Assembly (NCBI GenBank): GCA_947452365.1
Contig: CANGCO010000005.1
Span: forward strand, 18,636 to 82,635
Direction: 5' to 3'
DNA length: 64,000 bases
From: Caulobacteraceae bacterium
GTDB taxonomy: Bacteria > Pseudomonadota > Alphaproteobacteria > Caulobacterales > Caulobacteraceae
Positions 17,706 through 27,039 of this stretch are shown piece by piece; the first letter of the stretch is position 1, and the number at the start of each line of letters is the position of its first letter. A program made the position numbers and the translations under genes. The notes under the pieces were generated by a model that saw only the letters and a program-made list of their open reading frames with translations, made no database searches and had not been told where the DNA came from.

Positions 17706-19394
17706 CTAGACAATTTCGCCTGCCCTGGCTTCGGTATATTGGCCCTTGTCCAGCACGACAGCGCCATTGACGATCACCTTGTCTATGCCCGTAGCGTGGC
17801 GGACATAACGGCTGGCCCCGCCGGGAAAGTCGCTGACAAAGATTTCTTCGCCGCGGGCTATGGTGGCCGGATCGAATATGACCACGTCTGCGGCTTGTCC
17901 GGCCGCAAGCGTTCCGCGCCCGCGCACGCCCCAAGCCTTGGCCGGTTCTCCGGTCATGCGGTGCACTGCCCGCTCAACGCTCATCTTGCCATAGCCGCGG
18001 ACATAGCGCTCAAGCATGTCACAGGTATCGCCCGCGCCGCAAAACTGGGTCACATGGGCCCCGGCATCAGAACCGCCAATATGGATCAGCGGATGGTCCA
18101 GTATGATGGAGACGATTTCCGGATCGGCATGGATCGCGCCGCGAATCTGGAACTCGGTACGAAGGCCATCGGCCACGGCGATATCCAGCATGATATCGGC
18201 CACGGACTTGCCCGTAGCCAGCGCGATTTCCGGCAGTTTGCGGCCAAGATATTGCTGGTTTTCCGGCGCATAGACTCGGCCAACCGCCATGTTTTTTAAG
18301 AGTGGCATGATCCGGCGTTCCGCCGATTCCACCAGGACCGGACGCGCCACAGGGTCCGCAAAGGCGACGATCCGCTCGCCCAAGGGCAGCTTCATCAGCA
18401 TGTCCCATTTGCGCACCGGATAGAGCAGGAAGGAGGTCTCTGACAGAATGATATTGATATCAAAACTGCGCGGCATGGACTGGCCAAACACCTTGGCCCC
18501 GCGCTTTTGCTGGTCTTCCAGCTTGGCCAGAGAGCGCGACCAGTTTTCCGGGGCTGTCGGATTATAAGTGATCGGCGCGATCGAGCAGACGACGCCCGTC
18601 GCCAATGAAATATCGCCCAACTCTTCAATATTCGCCAATTGCTGCTCGATATCGATAAAATAGGGCACAGTCTGCAGGACGCCCCGGCCACTCTTGGCCA
18701 TGGCATGGCAAAGGGCGATCTTTTCGCGCATATCGGCAAGACGACTAGGCACGGGGCGGCCGTCCTCATCAATATCGACATAAGAGGTCGAAAGGCCCAG
18801 CGCCCCGGCGGCCATGGCGGCCTCCATGATCGCGCACATTTGGGCGATCTCGTCGTCGGTCGCTATGCGCTCTTGGCTGTCTGTGCCCATCACATAATAG
18901 CGTATGGCCGAATGCCCGACCAGGGCCCCGACATTGATGCCAAGGCCGGGGCGAATCTTTTCCAAATAGTCGCCAAAGGTCTCCCAATCGAAGGGCACAG
19001 CCGCGTCAAATGTGGCCTGCTTGATGTCCTCGATTTTTTCAAACATCCGGATCAGTTTGGTTTTTTGATTAGGGCGAACGGGGGCTAGGCTGAGCGAGCA
19101 ATTGCCCATCACCACAGTCGTTACCCCATGTTCCAAGCTTGGCGTCGCCAACTTGTCCCAGCAGATTTGCGGGTCGTAATGGGTATGTATATCGATAAAG
19201 CCGGGGGCAATGACCATGCCCTTAGCATCGATTTCCGTCAGGCCCTTACCGTCATAAGCGCCAACCGCAACGATCTTACCATCGGTGATCGCTAGGTCAC
19301 CAGCATAGCCTGGCGAACCAGTTCCATCCACGATCCGCCCATTGCGTATCACCAAACTCGCCTGACCCATCATCGACCCCATCATTATTATCAT
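17706..19394 (-). CDS. N-acyl-D-amino-acid deacylase-like amidohydrolase
   Basis: About 560 residues of the amidohydrolase superfamily, D-aminoacylase branch, hydrolysing an amide or cyclic amide. The metal-site motifs are HTHYDPQ (HxH), VVMGNCSLSLAPV with the branch-specific Cys ligand, and GGSDAGAHVTQF with the catalytic Asp. The beta-sandwich closes the C-terminus at ADVVIFDPATIARG. The start is uncertain: ATG codons at 19394, 19373 and 19370 are in frame; the family-like part begins QASLVIRNGRIVDG, favouring 19370 or 19373, but no strong Shine-Dalgarno decides. It is transcribed toward the acyl-CoA dehydrogenase gene and away from nothing obvious upstream. Substrate is unknown. Confidence 0.87.
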   Translation of the reverse strand: MIIMMGSMMGQASLVIRNGRIVDGTGSPGYAGDLAITDGKIVAVGAYDGKGLTEIDAKGMVIAPGFIDIHTHYDPQICWDKLATPSLEHGVTTVVMGNCSLSLAPVRPNQKTKLIRMFEKIEDIKQATFDAAVPFDWETFGDYLEKIRPGLGINVGALVGHSAIRYYVMGTDSQERIATDDEIAQMCAIMEAAMAAGALGLSTSYVDIDEDGRPVPSRLADMREKIALCHAMAKSGRGVLQTVPYFIDIEQQLANIEELGDISLATGVVCSIAPITYNPTAPENWSRSLAKLEDQQKRGAKVFGQSMPRSFDINIILSETSFLLYPVRKWDMLMKLPLGERIVAFADPVARPVLVESAERRIMPLLKNMAVGRVYAPENQQYLGRKLPEIALATGKSVADIMLDIAVADGLRTEFQIRGAIHADPEIVSIILDHPLIHIGGSDAGAHVTQFCGAGDTCDMLERYVRGYGKMSVERAVHRMTGEPAKAWGVRGRGTLAAGQAADVVIFDPATIARGEEIFVSDFPGGASRYVRHATGIDKVIVNGAVVLDKGQYTEARAGEIV

Positions 19395-19613
19395 TGATCA
19401 CTAGACATATGATGAGACATTCATCCAGACGTCCAACGTAAAATCGATCGGCCGCGCAATTGATTTCAATCGGCCAATTTAGCGATGATGCGGGTGGCTA
19501 GGCGCGCCTTCGCCCCATGGCTAGCTGTGCGGGTGCGTTGGCTCATGGGCTAGTCGTTTGGCTTGGGGCTATGCCCAAATGGCTTGGGTATAAAATGAAG
19601 GCTCGTGTTAGGT

Positions 19614-20228
19614 CTATTTCAAATTCAAAATCGATTTTGTGTTTTGCAGCAGAATAGATCGAATTTGCTCGTCATCTAATTTTTGGTCGACATACAATCT
19701 AAGCCAAGTCGAAAATGAAAATAATAGATCTAAAGATTCCAATCTATAAAAATCACAAATATCATGCGCTTTCAAAATATCTTCGATCTGGGTTCTGAAC
19801 ATTAGAACTTGTCTGTCATGACGCGTTTTTGCGTATGAAGATTTAAATCGTATAGATTGGAGCACAATTTGATAGGGTCTGATAAAACTATAAACCTTAA
19901 TGCGAAAATCAATAAGCTGTGCGATTTGCGGAGCGAGTTCTGTTGCAGTAATGCTGTTTGAAAAAAGTGGCGCTACGTGTTGCTGTAGTTCAAAACCAGC
20001 CTCATTGTACAGGGCATCCATGTCTGTGAAGTGCCGAAATATACTGCGTGTGGCCGTACCCGAACGGGCAGCAATTTCCATAGCGCTTGGCAGTGCTGCG
20101 GTTTCTTTTATCAAATCTAGTAAGGCCTTGCAGATCGCGGCGCGATTTCGGCTTGCTCGGTTCGTGCGGCCATCCGTGCCCGACGTTTCCGACTTTTTGT
20201 CAAACCACGCGTCTAAATTCAAGACCAT
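19614..20228 (-). CDS. TetR-family transcriptional regulator
   Basis: A 204-residue DNA-binding repressor. The N-terminal helix-turn-helix is seen in SAMEIAARSGTATRSIFRHFTDMDALYNE, split between helices 2 and 3 and the conserved FxHFxxxxxLY-like segment; the C-terminal half is the variable ligand domain. I prefer ATG 20228 over TTG 20249. Its codons are distinctly AT-richer than those of the catabolic genes, hinting at separate origin. It is downstream of, and in the same orientation as, the cyclase/curli genes and upstream of the amidohydrolase gene, and so may control the catabolic genes. That target is an inference. Confidence 0.85.
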   Translation of the reverse strand: MVLNLDAWFDKKSETSGTDGRTNRASRNRAAICKALLDLIKETAALPSAMEIAARSGTATRSIFRHFTDMDALYNEAGFELQQHVAPLFSNSITATELAPQIAQLIDFRIKVYSFIRPYQIVLQSIRFKSSYAKTRHDRQVLMFRTQIEDILKAHDICDFYRLESLDLLFSFSTWLRLYVDQKLDDEQIRSILLQNTKSILNLK

Positions 20229-20249
20229 TGTTCTAAACTCTTCGTTCAA

Positions 20250-20605
20250 TCTCTTATATTTTAATTGTCACATTAAGGCCTGAATTGAATAATTGCGACA
20301 TTCCTTACAGAGATTCCGGCTTCAATGACTTCAATGTAAACATGCAGTAGCAATTGTCTTGAGGGGTGCCAATTTAAATACTCATAATAAAAACAATGTG
20401 AAGATGGGGGCCTGCGACCGCGAATTACTGCACATTCTGATTCTATTTTACTCTAGGCGGACGTTGCATTCTACGCGTCGGTAGCAAAAATCGCTGATCG
20501 CTCGCTCGGCATCATGCTTGGCACCCCTGATAATTATACCCTGCTCGCCCATGCGGGGCCGAACCGGATCGAATATTCGCGCATCGGCATTCTGGTTTGC
20601 GAGCC
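20250..20605. other. Intergenic region, no gene supported
   Basis: About 355 bases between the TetR start and the end of the cyclase gene. It is AT-rich in the half nearest TetR, where the TetR promoter is expected, and GC-richer toward the cyclase. Short frames here have no recognisable product. I see no convincing terminator or RNA gene. Confidence 0.5.
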
Positions 20606-22672
20606 TTATTTGGTTTTTGCGACATAGACGCCATCCCAGGCTTCAGGCGGGTTTGATTTTAGATCGTTTATCCGCTCAACCATTATTTTGTAATAGCCTT
20701 GTAGGGCGCCGCCGAATACTGGCGCTTGGGATTCCGCAGCCAGCTCGATTGCCGCCCAGAGCGCAAGGTCCCAGTTGCCAAGCCGATACTGGTTAAGCAG
20801 GTCGCTATGCCGGGAACGCCAAGCCGCATCGGTCTGAGCGACATGGGTATAGATCTTACAAGGCTCGGACTTGCCCTTGACGGCGATTATATCGAGCTCA
20901 ATCAGGTTGTCCTGCAGGGTGGCGCAGGCCTTGGCGGTTTCCTCACCTATTACCAGGGTGACACCATAGCTTTTGGATTGGCCTTCAAGGCGCGAGGCTA
21001 GATTTACTGCGTCGCCAAGCACCGTATAGTCAAACCTTTGATTGCTACCCATATTGCCGACCACGCAGTCGCCGGAATTAATGCCAATGCCGATATTGAT
21101 TGAGGCTAGGCCTCGGGCATTCAGCGTTTCGTTCAATATAACAAGCCGTTCGGACATGATAATGGCCGTTAGCACTGCTTTTTCTTCGTGATTTTCGACG
21201 TCGAGCGGGGCGTTCCAAAATGCCATGATACAGTCGCCCATATACTTATCGACCGCGCCTTCCTGGGTCATGATCGTATTGGTCATTGGTGTCAGAAAGT
21301 CATTAATGAGGGCGGATAAGCCCTGAGGATCAGATTTGAACTGTTCCGAAATCGGCGTAAATCCACGAATATCCGAGAACATAAACGTCATGCGTCGGGT
21401 CTCACCGCCGAGCACGAGTAGGTTCGGGTTTCTCTGCAAACGCTTGACCATTTCTGGCGCGAGATAGGTTTCAAACTGCTTTTTGATTAACTCTTTTTCG
21501 AGATATTCGCTGATAAATTTGGCGGTATAGAGGTGAATATAGATCACCATTGCTGCTAAGAAATTGAACGTAATATCAACCAGAACATGATTGTTCTGGA
21601 ACATATAGACAGGAAGATAGGCATAGGCCGCCAATAAACCGGCGATATAAACAATCGAAAACTTCTGCCGCGACGCTAGGATTATCAAGCCAACCAGGAC
21701 GATTAGGGACGCATAGTCAAAGATCGGCATCCAGTTGGGAATGGCAATGGAGTCTCCATTCATCAAGGTCTGAAGAATGTTTGCCTGAACCTCTTGCGCA
21801 AACCGTGCGCCCTGGGGGGTTGGCACGGGATTGGCTATGCCCGCAGCCGTAACGCCGAATATGACGATCTTGCCGGTTAGGTTTGGGGTCGGTGCGCCGA
21901 CGTCAAATTGTTTAAACCGGTAGTTCCAATTGATGAAGATCCGCGAATACGGGTCCGTCTTAATGGTCGGAAACTGAGGGATACGCACGGCCTCAACCCC
22001 AGCACCGTTAATCTTGGCCTGATAGGACGGATCGCCCGCCGCAACGCGTAAAATCTCAAGCGCAAAGGCAGGATAGAATTCGCCTTTTGACATGGCCAGC
22101 AGCGGCGCGCGCCGGACCACGCCATCGGGTTCTGGCAGGGTGGAGGCAATACCAATACCGGCCGCATTGGCCTGCAGCTCAGCCACATTATCCAATACGC
22201 AGGCATAGGCCGGCAGGAAGAGTGATGGATCGCCTTCACCGACCACGGCAACCCCGGTGCGTTTAAGCGCCTGATTGGACCGGCGGCAGCCGCCAACGGT
22301 TTGTGACAAGATGGTTGGATGGACCGCCAAGGCCTGGGCGAGGGCAGGGTCGCCGCCGAACCGATCAGGCTCGGGGAACATGATACTGCTCGCAACAATG
22401 CCCGCGCCGTGATCATAATAATCCTTAATCAGGGCGGCATAGGTATCGCGAGAAAAAGGATATTGGCCATACTTTTCAAGAGTTTGTTCAGAAATATTGG
22501 CAATCACGATCTGATCAGACTGAACCGGCTTGCCGATCATCAGATAGTCGTAGAATTTCAGGCGCACGGCCTCGACCATGAACGGGTCGGCCAGCTTGAC
22601 CCCGCCGAGGAGGACAAGTGTGATAATTGCCAGCCAGGGCGACAGCAGGGCTTTTTTAATCTTGGGTGACAT
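20606..22672 (-). CDS. CHASE2-domain class III adenylate cyclase
   Basis: A 688-residue membrane cyclase making cAMP. An N-terminal helix (PWLAIITLVLLGGVKL) leads to a periplasmic CHASE2 sensor domain (about 30-320), then three helices (about 325-405) and a cytoplasmic cyclase domain (about 420-610). Catalytic features are FSDIRGF (metal Asp), VDKYMGDCIMAFW (adenine-selecting Lys and second metal Asp) and YTVLGDAVNLASRLEG (Asp, Asn and Arg), all consistent with ATP rather than GTP use. ATG 22672 overlaps the FecR-like gene by 17 bases, so the two are translationally coupled. It is the last gene of the curli-type operon, tying a cAMP signal to amyloid production. Confidence 0.93.
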   Translation of the reverse strand: MSPKIKKALLSPWLAIITLVLLGGVKLADPFMVEAVRLKFYDYLMIGKPVQSDQIVIANISEQTLEKYGQYPFSRDTYAALIKDYYDHGAGIVASSIMFPEPDRFGGDPALAQALAVHPTILSQTVGGCRRSNQALKRTGVAVVGEGDPSLFLPAYACVLDNVAELQANAAGIGIASTLPEPDGVVRRAPLLAMSKGEFYPAFALEILRVAAGDPSYQAKINGAGVEAVRIPQFPTIKTDPYSRIFINWNYRFKQFDVGAPTPNLTGKIVIFGVTAAGIANPVPTPQGARFAQEVQANILQTLMNGDSIAIPNWMPIFDYASLIVLVGLIILASRQKFSIVYIAGLLAAYAYLPVYMFQNNHVLVDITFNFLAAMVIYIHLYTAKFISEYLEKELIKKQFETYLAPEMVKRLQRNPNLLVLGGETRRMTFMFSDIRGFTPISEQFKSDPQGLSALINDFLTPMTNTIMTQEGAVDKYMGDCIMAFWNAPLDVENHEEKAVLTAIIMSERLVILNETLNARGLASINIGIGINSGDCVVGNMGSNQRFDYTVLGDAVNLASRLEGQSKSYGVTLVIGEETAKACATLQDNLIELDIIAVKGKSEPCKIYTHVAQTDAAWRSRHSDLLNQYRLGNWDLALWAAIELAAESQAPVFGGALQGYYKIMVERINDLKSNPPEAWDGVYVAKTK

Positions 22673-23732
22673 TGATTATGGTTCCCCCGCCATTGACGGA
22701 CACGTCTTGTGGATCGTTTTTCGTGTTGAATATGATTGTGGTCGGCTGGTTACTTTTGAGCTTGATTGCAATTTCGGCGTCCTTGGTCTGGCCAAGGCTT
22801 AGCTTTTCGCCCTCAAGGGCGACCTTCAATCCGGATGAGGCATTATCGCCAAACCGCGCACCCTCGATCCTTACACCGTCCTTGGAGTCCTTGACCTTGG
22901 TTGGATCGGCCAATTCGTCGGTTAAAAACTCCTCGTCGAGCGGGTTTGTATCGAGAACCACAGTATCGATGGCATTATTGTCCAGACTGGTGTTTTTTAG
23001 ATAGTCCATATCCAGCGCATTGAGATCGAGAATATTGGCGCGGCTATCGGCGCCCTCCTGATCTGGCCCGTCATCATTCTCCGGCGGAGAGACAATCATC
23101 ATATTATTGATGGCCGCTAGGTCGAGTCGCAAAAGGGTGGGATTACTGGGGGCCGAGTCTGCGGTTGTTACAAATGTGGCCTGAAAGGCCTGGTTAATGA
23201 CAACAAACCCGGCGGCGTTACTGACAGTGATCTCGCCAACCCGGCCGTCTTCTTCGGGCAGCAGCACAATGAGGCTTTTGCCAAAATCGTCAACCGTCGC
23301 GGCAAAGTCGGTGCCGCGCACAGCAATGGTTGCGGTTGGTGTTCTGAGGTCAATATTCTTCTTATTGATCTTGCCGAGTTGGCCGGTCGCAAAGCGCACT
23401 GTGCCCGAGGCAAATTGCAGCTTGAATTTCGAATTGGTCGGGTTTCCGTCATATACAAAGCTGTCAATAACCAGTTTGGAATGTTCTGTAACCTTGACCT
23501 TGGAATTGTCGACAAAGGTTATCTCAACGCGGCCATTACCGGTCTGGACGCGGTCAAGCGCCTCGATGGGTAATTGCGCCTTGCCGGGAAGCTTGGCGGT
23601 ATTGCGTACGACCTCGCTAGACCCCTTTAGATCCGTTATTTTTCCAATGCTGGACGCATGCGCCGGGCATGATGACAATAGGGCGATCAGACTGACCACA
23701 GATGGTAGGAGATATTTTGCTGTGGCGGGCAT
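22656..23732 (-). CDS. Exported FecR-domain protein
   Basis: A 358-residue protein with a Sec signal peptide (LLPSVVSLIALLSSCPAHA) and a FecR-like domain (about 35-190) marked by VQTGNGRVEITFVDNS, LQFASGTVRFATGQ and TPTATIAVRGTDFA. The C-terminal half is acidic and low in complexity. FecR/CHASE2-cyclase pairs are a common arrangement in which the periplasmic FecR domain may feed a signal to the CHASE2 sensor; this function is inferred. It overlaps the cyclase by 17 bases and follows the curlin genes by about 50 bases. Confidence 0.88.
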   Translation of the reverse strand: MPATAKYLLPSVVSLIALLSSCPAHASSIGKITDLKGSSEVVRNTAKLPGKAQLPIEALDRVQTGNGRVEITFVDNSKVKVTEHSKLVIDSFVYDGNPTNSKFKLQFASGTVRFATGQLGKINKKNIDLRTPTATIAVRGTDFAATVDDFGKSLIVLLPEEDGRVGEITVSNAAGFVVINQAFQATFVTTADSAPSNPTLLRLDLAAINNMMIVSPPENDDGPDQEGADSRANILDLNALDMDYLKNTSLDNNAIDTVVLDTNPLDEEFLTDELADPTKVKDSKDGVRIEGARFGDNASSGLKVALEGEKLSLGQTKDAEIAIKLKSNQPTTIIFNTKNDPQDVSVNGGGTIINVTQD

Positions 23733-23784
23733 TTGCTGAGTTAATTATCTCGTTCTGGGTTTTCAATATAGTGATTGAATAGGG

Positions 23785-24522
23785 TCATTGTGTGATCGTA
23801 ATATTATGATCGGTGCCGGTTATGTTGACATCGATCTTGTTATGGGAAGACGCGCTAGAAGAGGTCTCTGTCCCCTGTTGATTAATTTCAACAATATTTC
23901 GATATGAATTGGTGAGATCTAATTTCAAATATCGGTAGGATGAGCCTTCTTGGTTTAGGCTTACTGTGTTCAAATCGCCACTGATCGATATTGTATTGGT
24001 TACATTGTTTGCGTTCAATTTCGCCGTGAGGGTATTGGAGTCTCCATCGATCACGATCACCTGGTCGGCATAGGTCGAGGCTGCTAACTTGCCTTGAACC
24101 AAATCCACCTGATTGCTCGATCCGGCGATGGACAGGCTGAGCACGGAATTTGAAATTGCGCCAATCGTGCCATGATCGAGGCTGACTATATTATCCGCGC
24201 CGACCATTGAGATCGTATAGGCCGTAGAATCTGCCCCCAGGGTCGATCCGGCCAGGCTATTGGTTGTGCCTTCTTGCGTGATTGACAAGGCCTGATTAGA
24301 GCCCTCGGCGATGAAGTCCCTGTCCGAACTTCCGATCGCATTGGCCGTGCCAGTCTGGACGATGGTCACGGTTGAGGATGCGCCAGACTGGTCAAGATAG
24401 GTCGAATTGTCTGCGGCCTTGGCCCAATTGACTGGGCCAAGGGCAAGCATAAGCGTAATCATAAGGAAAAGGGCGCGTGCCGCCGGGTGTAGGATTGATC
24501 GGCCTTTAAACACCAATTTCAT
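23785..24522 (-). CDS. Curlin-repeat amyloid subunit (second)
   Basis: About 245 residues: a signal peptide ending LGPVNWAKA, then imperfect curlin repeats rich in Asn, Gln, Ser, Thr and Gly. Repeat-like segments include YLDQSGASSTVTIVQTG, NQALSITQEGTTN, NTVSLNQEGSS and NIVEINQQGTE, with the Nx3-5Q spacing of CsgA/CsgB subunits. It should be secreted through the CsgG channel encoded upstream and assemble on the cell surface. ATG 24522 is preferred to a TTG two codons earlier. It lies after the first curlin gene across a strong hairpin. Which of the two is major subunit and which nucleator is not clear. Confidence 0.85.
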   Translation of the reverse strand: MKLVFKGRSILHPAARALFLMITLMLALGPVNWAKAADNSTYLDQSGASSTVTIVQTGTANAIGSSDRDFIAEGSNQALSITQEGTTNSLAGSTLGADSTAYTISMVGADNIVSLDHGTIGAISNSVLSLSIAGSSNQVDLVQGKLAASTYADQVIVIDGDSNTLTAKLNANNVTNTISISGDLNTVSLNQEGSSYRYLKLDLTNSYRNIVEINQQGTETSSSASSHNKIDVNITGTDHNITITQ

Positions 24523-24556
24523 TCCCAATCTATGGCCAAACCAAGATGGTCAAGGC

Positions 24557-24590
24557 CCCTGACGTGCGCACTAGGGTGCGCGCGCCAGGG
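24557..24590 (-). other. Strong hairpin between the two curlin genes
   Basis: A 15-pair stem with one mismatch and one wobble: left arm 24557-24571, loop TAGG at 24572-24575, right arm 24576-24590. The core GCGCAC/GTGCGC is perfect. No T-run follows on the minus strand, so it is a poor terminator and more likely a 3'-end stabiliser or attenuator that sets the ratio of the two curlins. Confidence 0.6.
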
Positions 24591-24602
24591 CGCGGATTCC
24601 AC

Positions 24603-25274
24603 TTAGCAAACGCCGCCGCTTGTAAATGTTGAACACTGGTTGATGATCAGGGTCTGGTCGGTTCCAGACTGGGTTATGTCCAGGGTCGCGTTCGCCGATT
24701 TTTGGTCCATGGTGATTGTGCTTATGGTACCGCTCATATTAATGGTGTTGGTGACCCCAGTTGCATCCAGATTGCTGGTATAGGTGTTGCCTGACCCTGC
24801 AATGGTAATGTCCTGGGTTGCGTCGGTCGCGATAGCGGCGCTGCCCTGAGTGATTATTACTGTATTATTATCGCTCGAAACTTTTAGGTCCAGGGTTGAA
24901 TTCGCAATCGAGTATTTACTACCAAGATCCAATGTGATCGTGCTGCCATCGCCGTTGTCCGTGACGTTGGTCGTTGTGCTGGCCGCATTGGCGATATCGA
25001 AATACAATGTGTTGTTCAAGCCGGATTGATCGATTGAAACCGTCTCTAGCACTGATGAGGCGATTACAGTACTCGAACGCAAGGAATCGCCAATTGTATT
25101 GTTAGAACCGGCCTGATTGATCGTAATCGTGCCGCCGCTACCCGATTGCTCAAGATAGATCGAATTGTCGCCTTCTGCGGCCCCGACCGTCGAGATGCCT
25201 AGGCCAAAGGCCATGGTGCCGGCCAAGAGGGTCTTGATCAGGACGCGGCTGGTTTTTGTGTTTAGGTTTTTCAT
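24603..25274 (-). CDS. Curlin-repeat amyloid subunit (first)
   Basis: A 223-residue secreted curlin-like protein. The signal peptide ends ISTVGAA, and mature repeats include YLEQSGSGGTITINQAG, VSIDQSGLNNTLYF, NTVIITQGSAA and LDITQSGTDQTLIINQ, which match the Nx5Q-type pattern of curli subunits. Unlike classical CsgA it ends with two Cys residues (CSTFTSGGVC), which could form a disulphide or bind a ligand. GGGGA precedes ATG 25274. It follows csgG by 12 bases, in the operon csgF-csgG-curlin-curlin, so translation and secretion are closely linked. Confidence 0.88.
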   Translation of the reverse strand: MKNLNTKTSRVLIKTLLAGTMAFGLGISTVGAAEGDNSIYLEQSGSGGTITINQAGSNNTIGDSLRSSTVIASSVLETVSIDQSGLNNTLYFDIANAASTTTNVTDNGDGSTITLDLGSKYSIANSTLDLKVSSDNNTVIITQGSAAIATDATQDITIAGSGNTYTSNLDATGVTNTINMSGTISTITMDQKSANATLDITQSGTDQTLIINQCSTFTSGGVC

Positions 25275-25286
25275 TTTAGTTTTCCC

Positions 25287-26162
25287 CTAGTAAACTTGAA
25301 TCGGTTTGGCTGTAGATTTGGTAGGGTTCTGTTTTCCAGAATTTGTAACCTGTGGCGGCGGTGTCTTAAGCACCCACAAGCCTCGCTCTGCCCCGCGCAT
25401 GACAAGCTCAACAACGGCCCCTTCAATGGCGGTCTTGACAGCACGCGTATTGGCCTCGTTTTGCGACGTGCCAGCCTCTGTCTCCAGCGTCCGGGTCGCG
25501 CTGTCGAAGAATTTGAACATGGTCAGGTCAGAACCGGTCGAGAGCACGGTTTTTGTAACCTGAACATTAAGCAGGACCTCACCGGTCGAGGTCGATACGG
25601 CCCGCAAGGACACGGTCACCTGATCCTTGCGATACTCGGTCGAGGCGCCTATACCCAGATAGCGGGCGCCAGCACCGCCGGTAGAGATATTGCTATCATA
25701 GCCGATAATGCCGCCTTGCAAGATCAGGCCGGCAAACAGCATGGGGTCGAGCTTGTTCGACTTTTCGCCATCATATTCGTCGCGCGTTTGACGGACAATT
25801 TGGCGTTCCTTGGCCAAATCATCGATGCGGTTACGTTCAACCACACGAAAGTTTCGGCCATGCCCGGCGTTTTTTAACGCATCGATCAAGAGGGCTGTGC
25901 CGCCCTGGGTCACGGCGTTTGAAAAGCTCGCAGCCCCGTCCCGGTCCTTGCGCTGCCCCGTAAGGTCTGGAAAATCATAGACGGCCACAATCGGCTGGCG
26001 CTCCATCTCCGGCAGATTGACCAGACTATCGAGCACGGGCCGGTCCACAACGGGCCGGTTTTTGGCGGTCAATTCCAAGGGCGGCGGCGGCGCAGAACTG
26101 CATCCGGCCACAAGCACCAAGCCCAAAAATGCGATTAATGTCTTGGCCCGGGACGACATCAA
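25287..26162 (-). CDS. csgG: Curli secretion channel lipoprotein CsgG
   Basis: A 291-residue outer-membrane lipoprotein forming the nonameric channel for curlins. The lipobox is VLVAGC with Cys at about residue 21. Family hallmarks include VAVYDFPDLTGQRK, FRVVERNRIDDLAKERQIV, LILQGGIIGYDSN, and VSLRAVSTSTGEVLLNVQVTKTV. Length is normal. Its ATG overlaps the csgF stop (ATGATG around 26159-26162), so it is translationally coupled. The C-terminal Pro/Lys-rich tail after GLWVLK is variable. Confidence 0.95.
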   Translation of the reverse strand: MMSSRAKTLIAFLGLVLVAGCSSAPPPPLELTAKNRPVVDRPVLDSLVNLPEMERQPIVAVYDFPDLTGQRKDRDGAASFSNAVTQGGTALLIDALKNAGHGRNFRVVERNRIDDLAKERQIVRQTRDEYDGEKSNKLDPMLFAGLILQGGIIGYDSNISTGGAGARYLGIGASTEYRKDQVTVSLRAVSTSTGEVLLNVQVTKTVLSTGSDLTMFKFFDSATRTLETEAGTSQNEANTRAVKTAIEGAVVELVMRGAERGLWVLKTPPPQVTNSGKQNPTKSTAKPIQVY

Positions 26163-26605
26163 AACTTGAACGCTGCTACGGGTATGATGATTTCGGTTAG
26201 TCCGCCGGCGCCATCATCAATCGATAGCTTAATTTGATCGAGGGTTTTCTCGTATGAGATTGTATTGCCGTCTAGATTAAAGGTTCCGCTGGTTGAATCG
26301 CCTGAAAATAGGTTTTCGGTTAATTGTTGAGCCAGTTGGGAGTATATTCGCGACTGAAGGTTTGTCGTAAATTTGTTTAGTATTGAATTTTTTTCCTCTA
26401 GTGCCTTAGCTTTCAGGTCGGATTCAAGTTTTGTTTGAATTTCTTTTTTTCTCGTCATTTCTGTCGAGTGGAGCGCTAGCCAGTAACCGCCTGTGCCCTC
26501 CTTACTGAATGAGGGACTGGCAAATTTGTGCACTATGTCGGATGCGTTGGCCGGTTCAGCCACACCCAACAACACAATTAAAGATAGTATTTTAAAATTT
26601 TTCAT
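26159..26605 (-). CDS. csgF: Curli assembly factor CsgF
   Basis: A 148-residue exported protein that couples CsgG secretion to fibre nucleation. It has a signal peptide (ILSLIVLLGVAEPANA), an N-terminal FASPSFSKEGTGGYWLAL that corresponds to the CsgG-plugging region (FxNPxFGG in E. coli), and a later FTTNLQSRIYSQLAQQL helix typical of CsgF. I prefer the ATG at 26605 to an upstream TTG seven codons earlier. It is the first gene of the operon, with an AT-rich leader upstream. csgE and csgD homologues are not seen in the window. Confidence 0.88.
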   Translation of the reverse strand: MKNFKILSLIVLLGVAEPANASDIVHKFASPSFSKEGTGGYWLALHSTEMTRKKEIQTKLESDLKAKALEEKNSILNKFTTNLQSRIYSQLAQQLTENLFSGDSTSGTFNLDGNTISYEKTLDQIKLSIDDGAGGLTEIIIPVAAFKF

Positions 26606-27038
26606 GACTGTTTTCAGAAAACTCAACGTTACCGTCGGCCGGTTAGGTGTTATTTTATTTAATGAAAAATAACAACTGATTTGAAATGAATAACCTAATC
26701 TTTAACGCCTATAAATTTAGCTCCATTTAATCGAGTAGATCGCTTTACGTTACTTATTCAAATTTATTGATATGAGGTTTATATTTAAAATTCAGCCATA
26801 AAAAAATTTCAAACGGACTTGAAGGTTGTAATGCATGATTACAAGGCTGTCATGATAAAATTGGAAAATAAAAATGATATTTTATGGTCATATTCTTTGT
26901 AATCAAGTGGTCGTGGAGGGATCAATATTTATCACACAGCAGAAATGTAAGCCAATTTGCACCAATATCGGCATTGTTGCGCCTACGGATATTTCTAAAA
27001 CAAGGTTTTGTATTGATGTCCTCGATATAGATTGGGTT
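26606..27038. other. AT-rich upstream region of the curli operon
   Basis: About 430 bases of AT-rich DNA upstream of csgF and downstream of the phosphodiesterase gene. The only frame of note, a 63-codon one on the plus strand at 26874-27065, has no recognisable features and overlaps the convergent gene end, so I do not call it. The curli promoter is expected near the csgF side. I found no clear CRP-type dyad by eye. Confidence 0.5.
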
Positions 27039-27039
27039 A

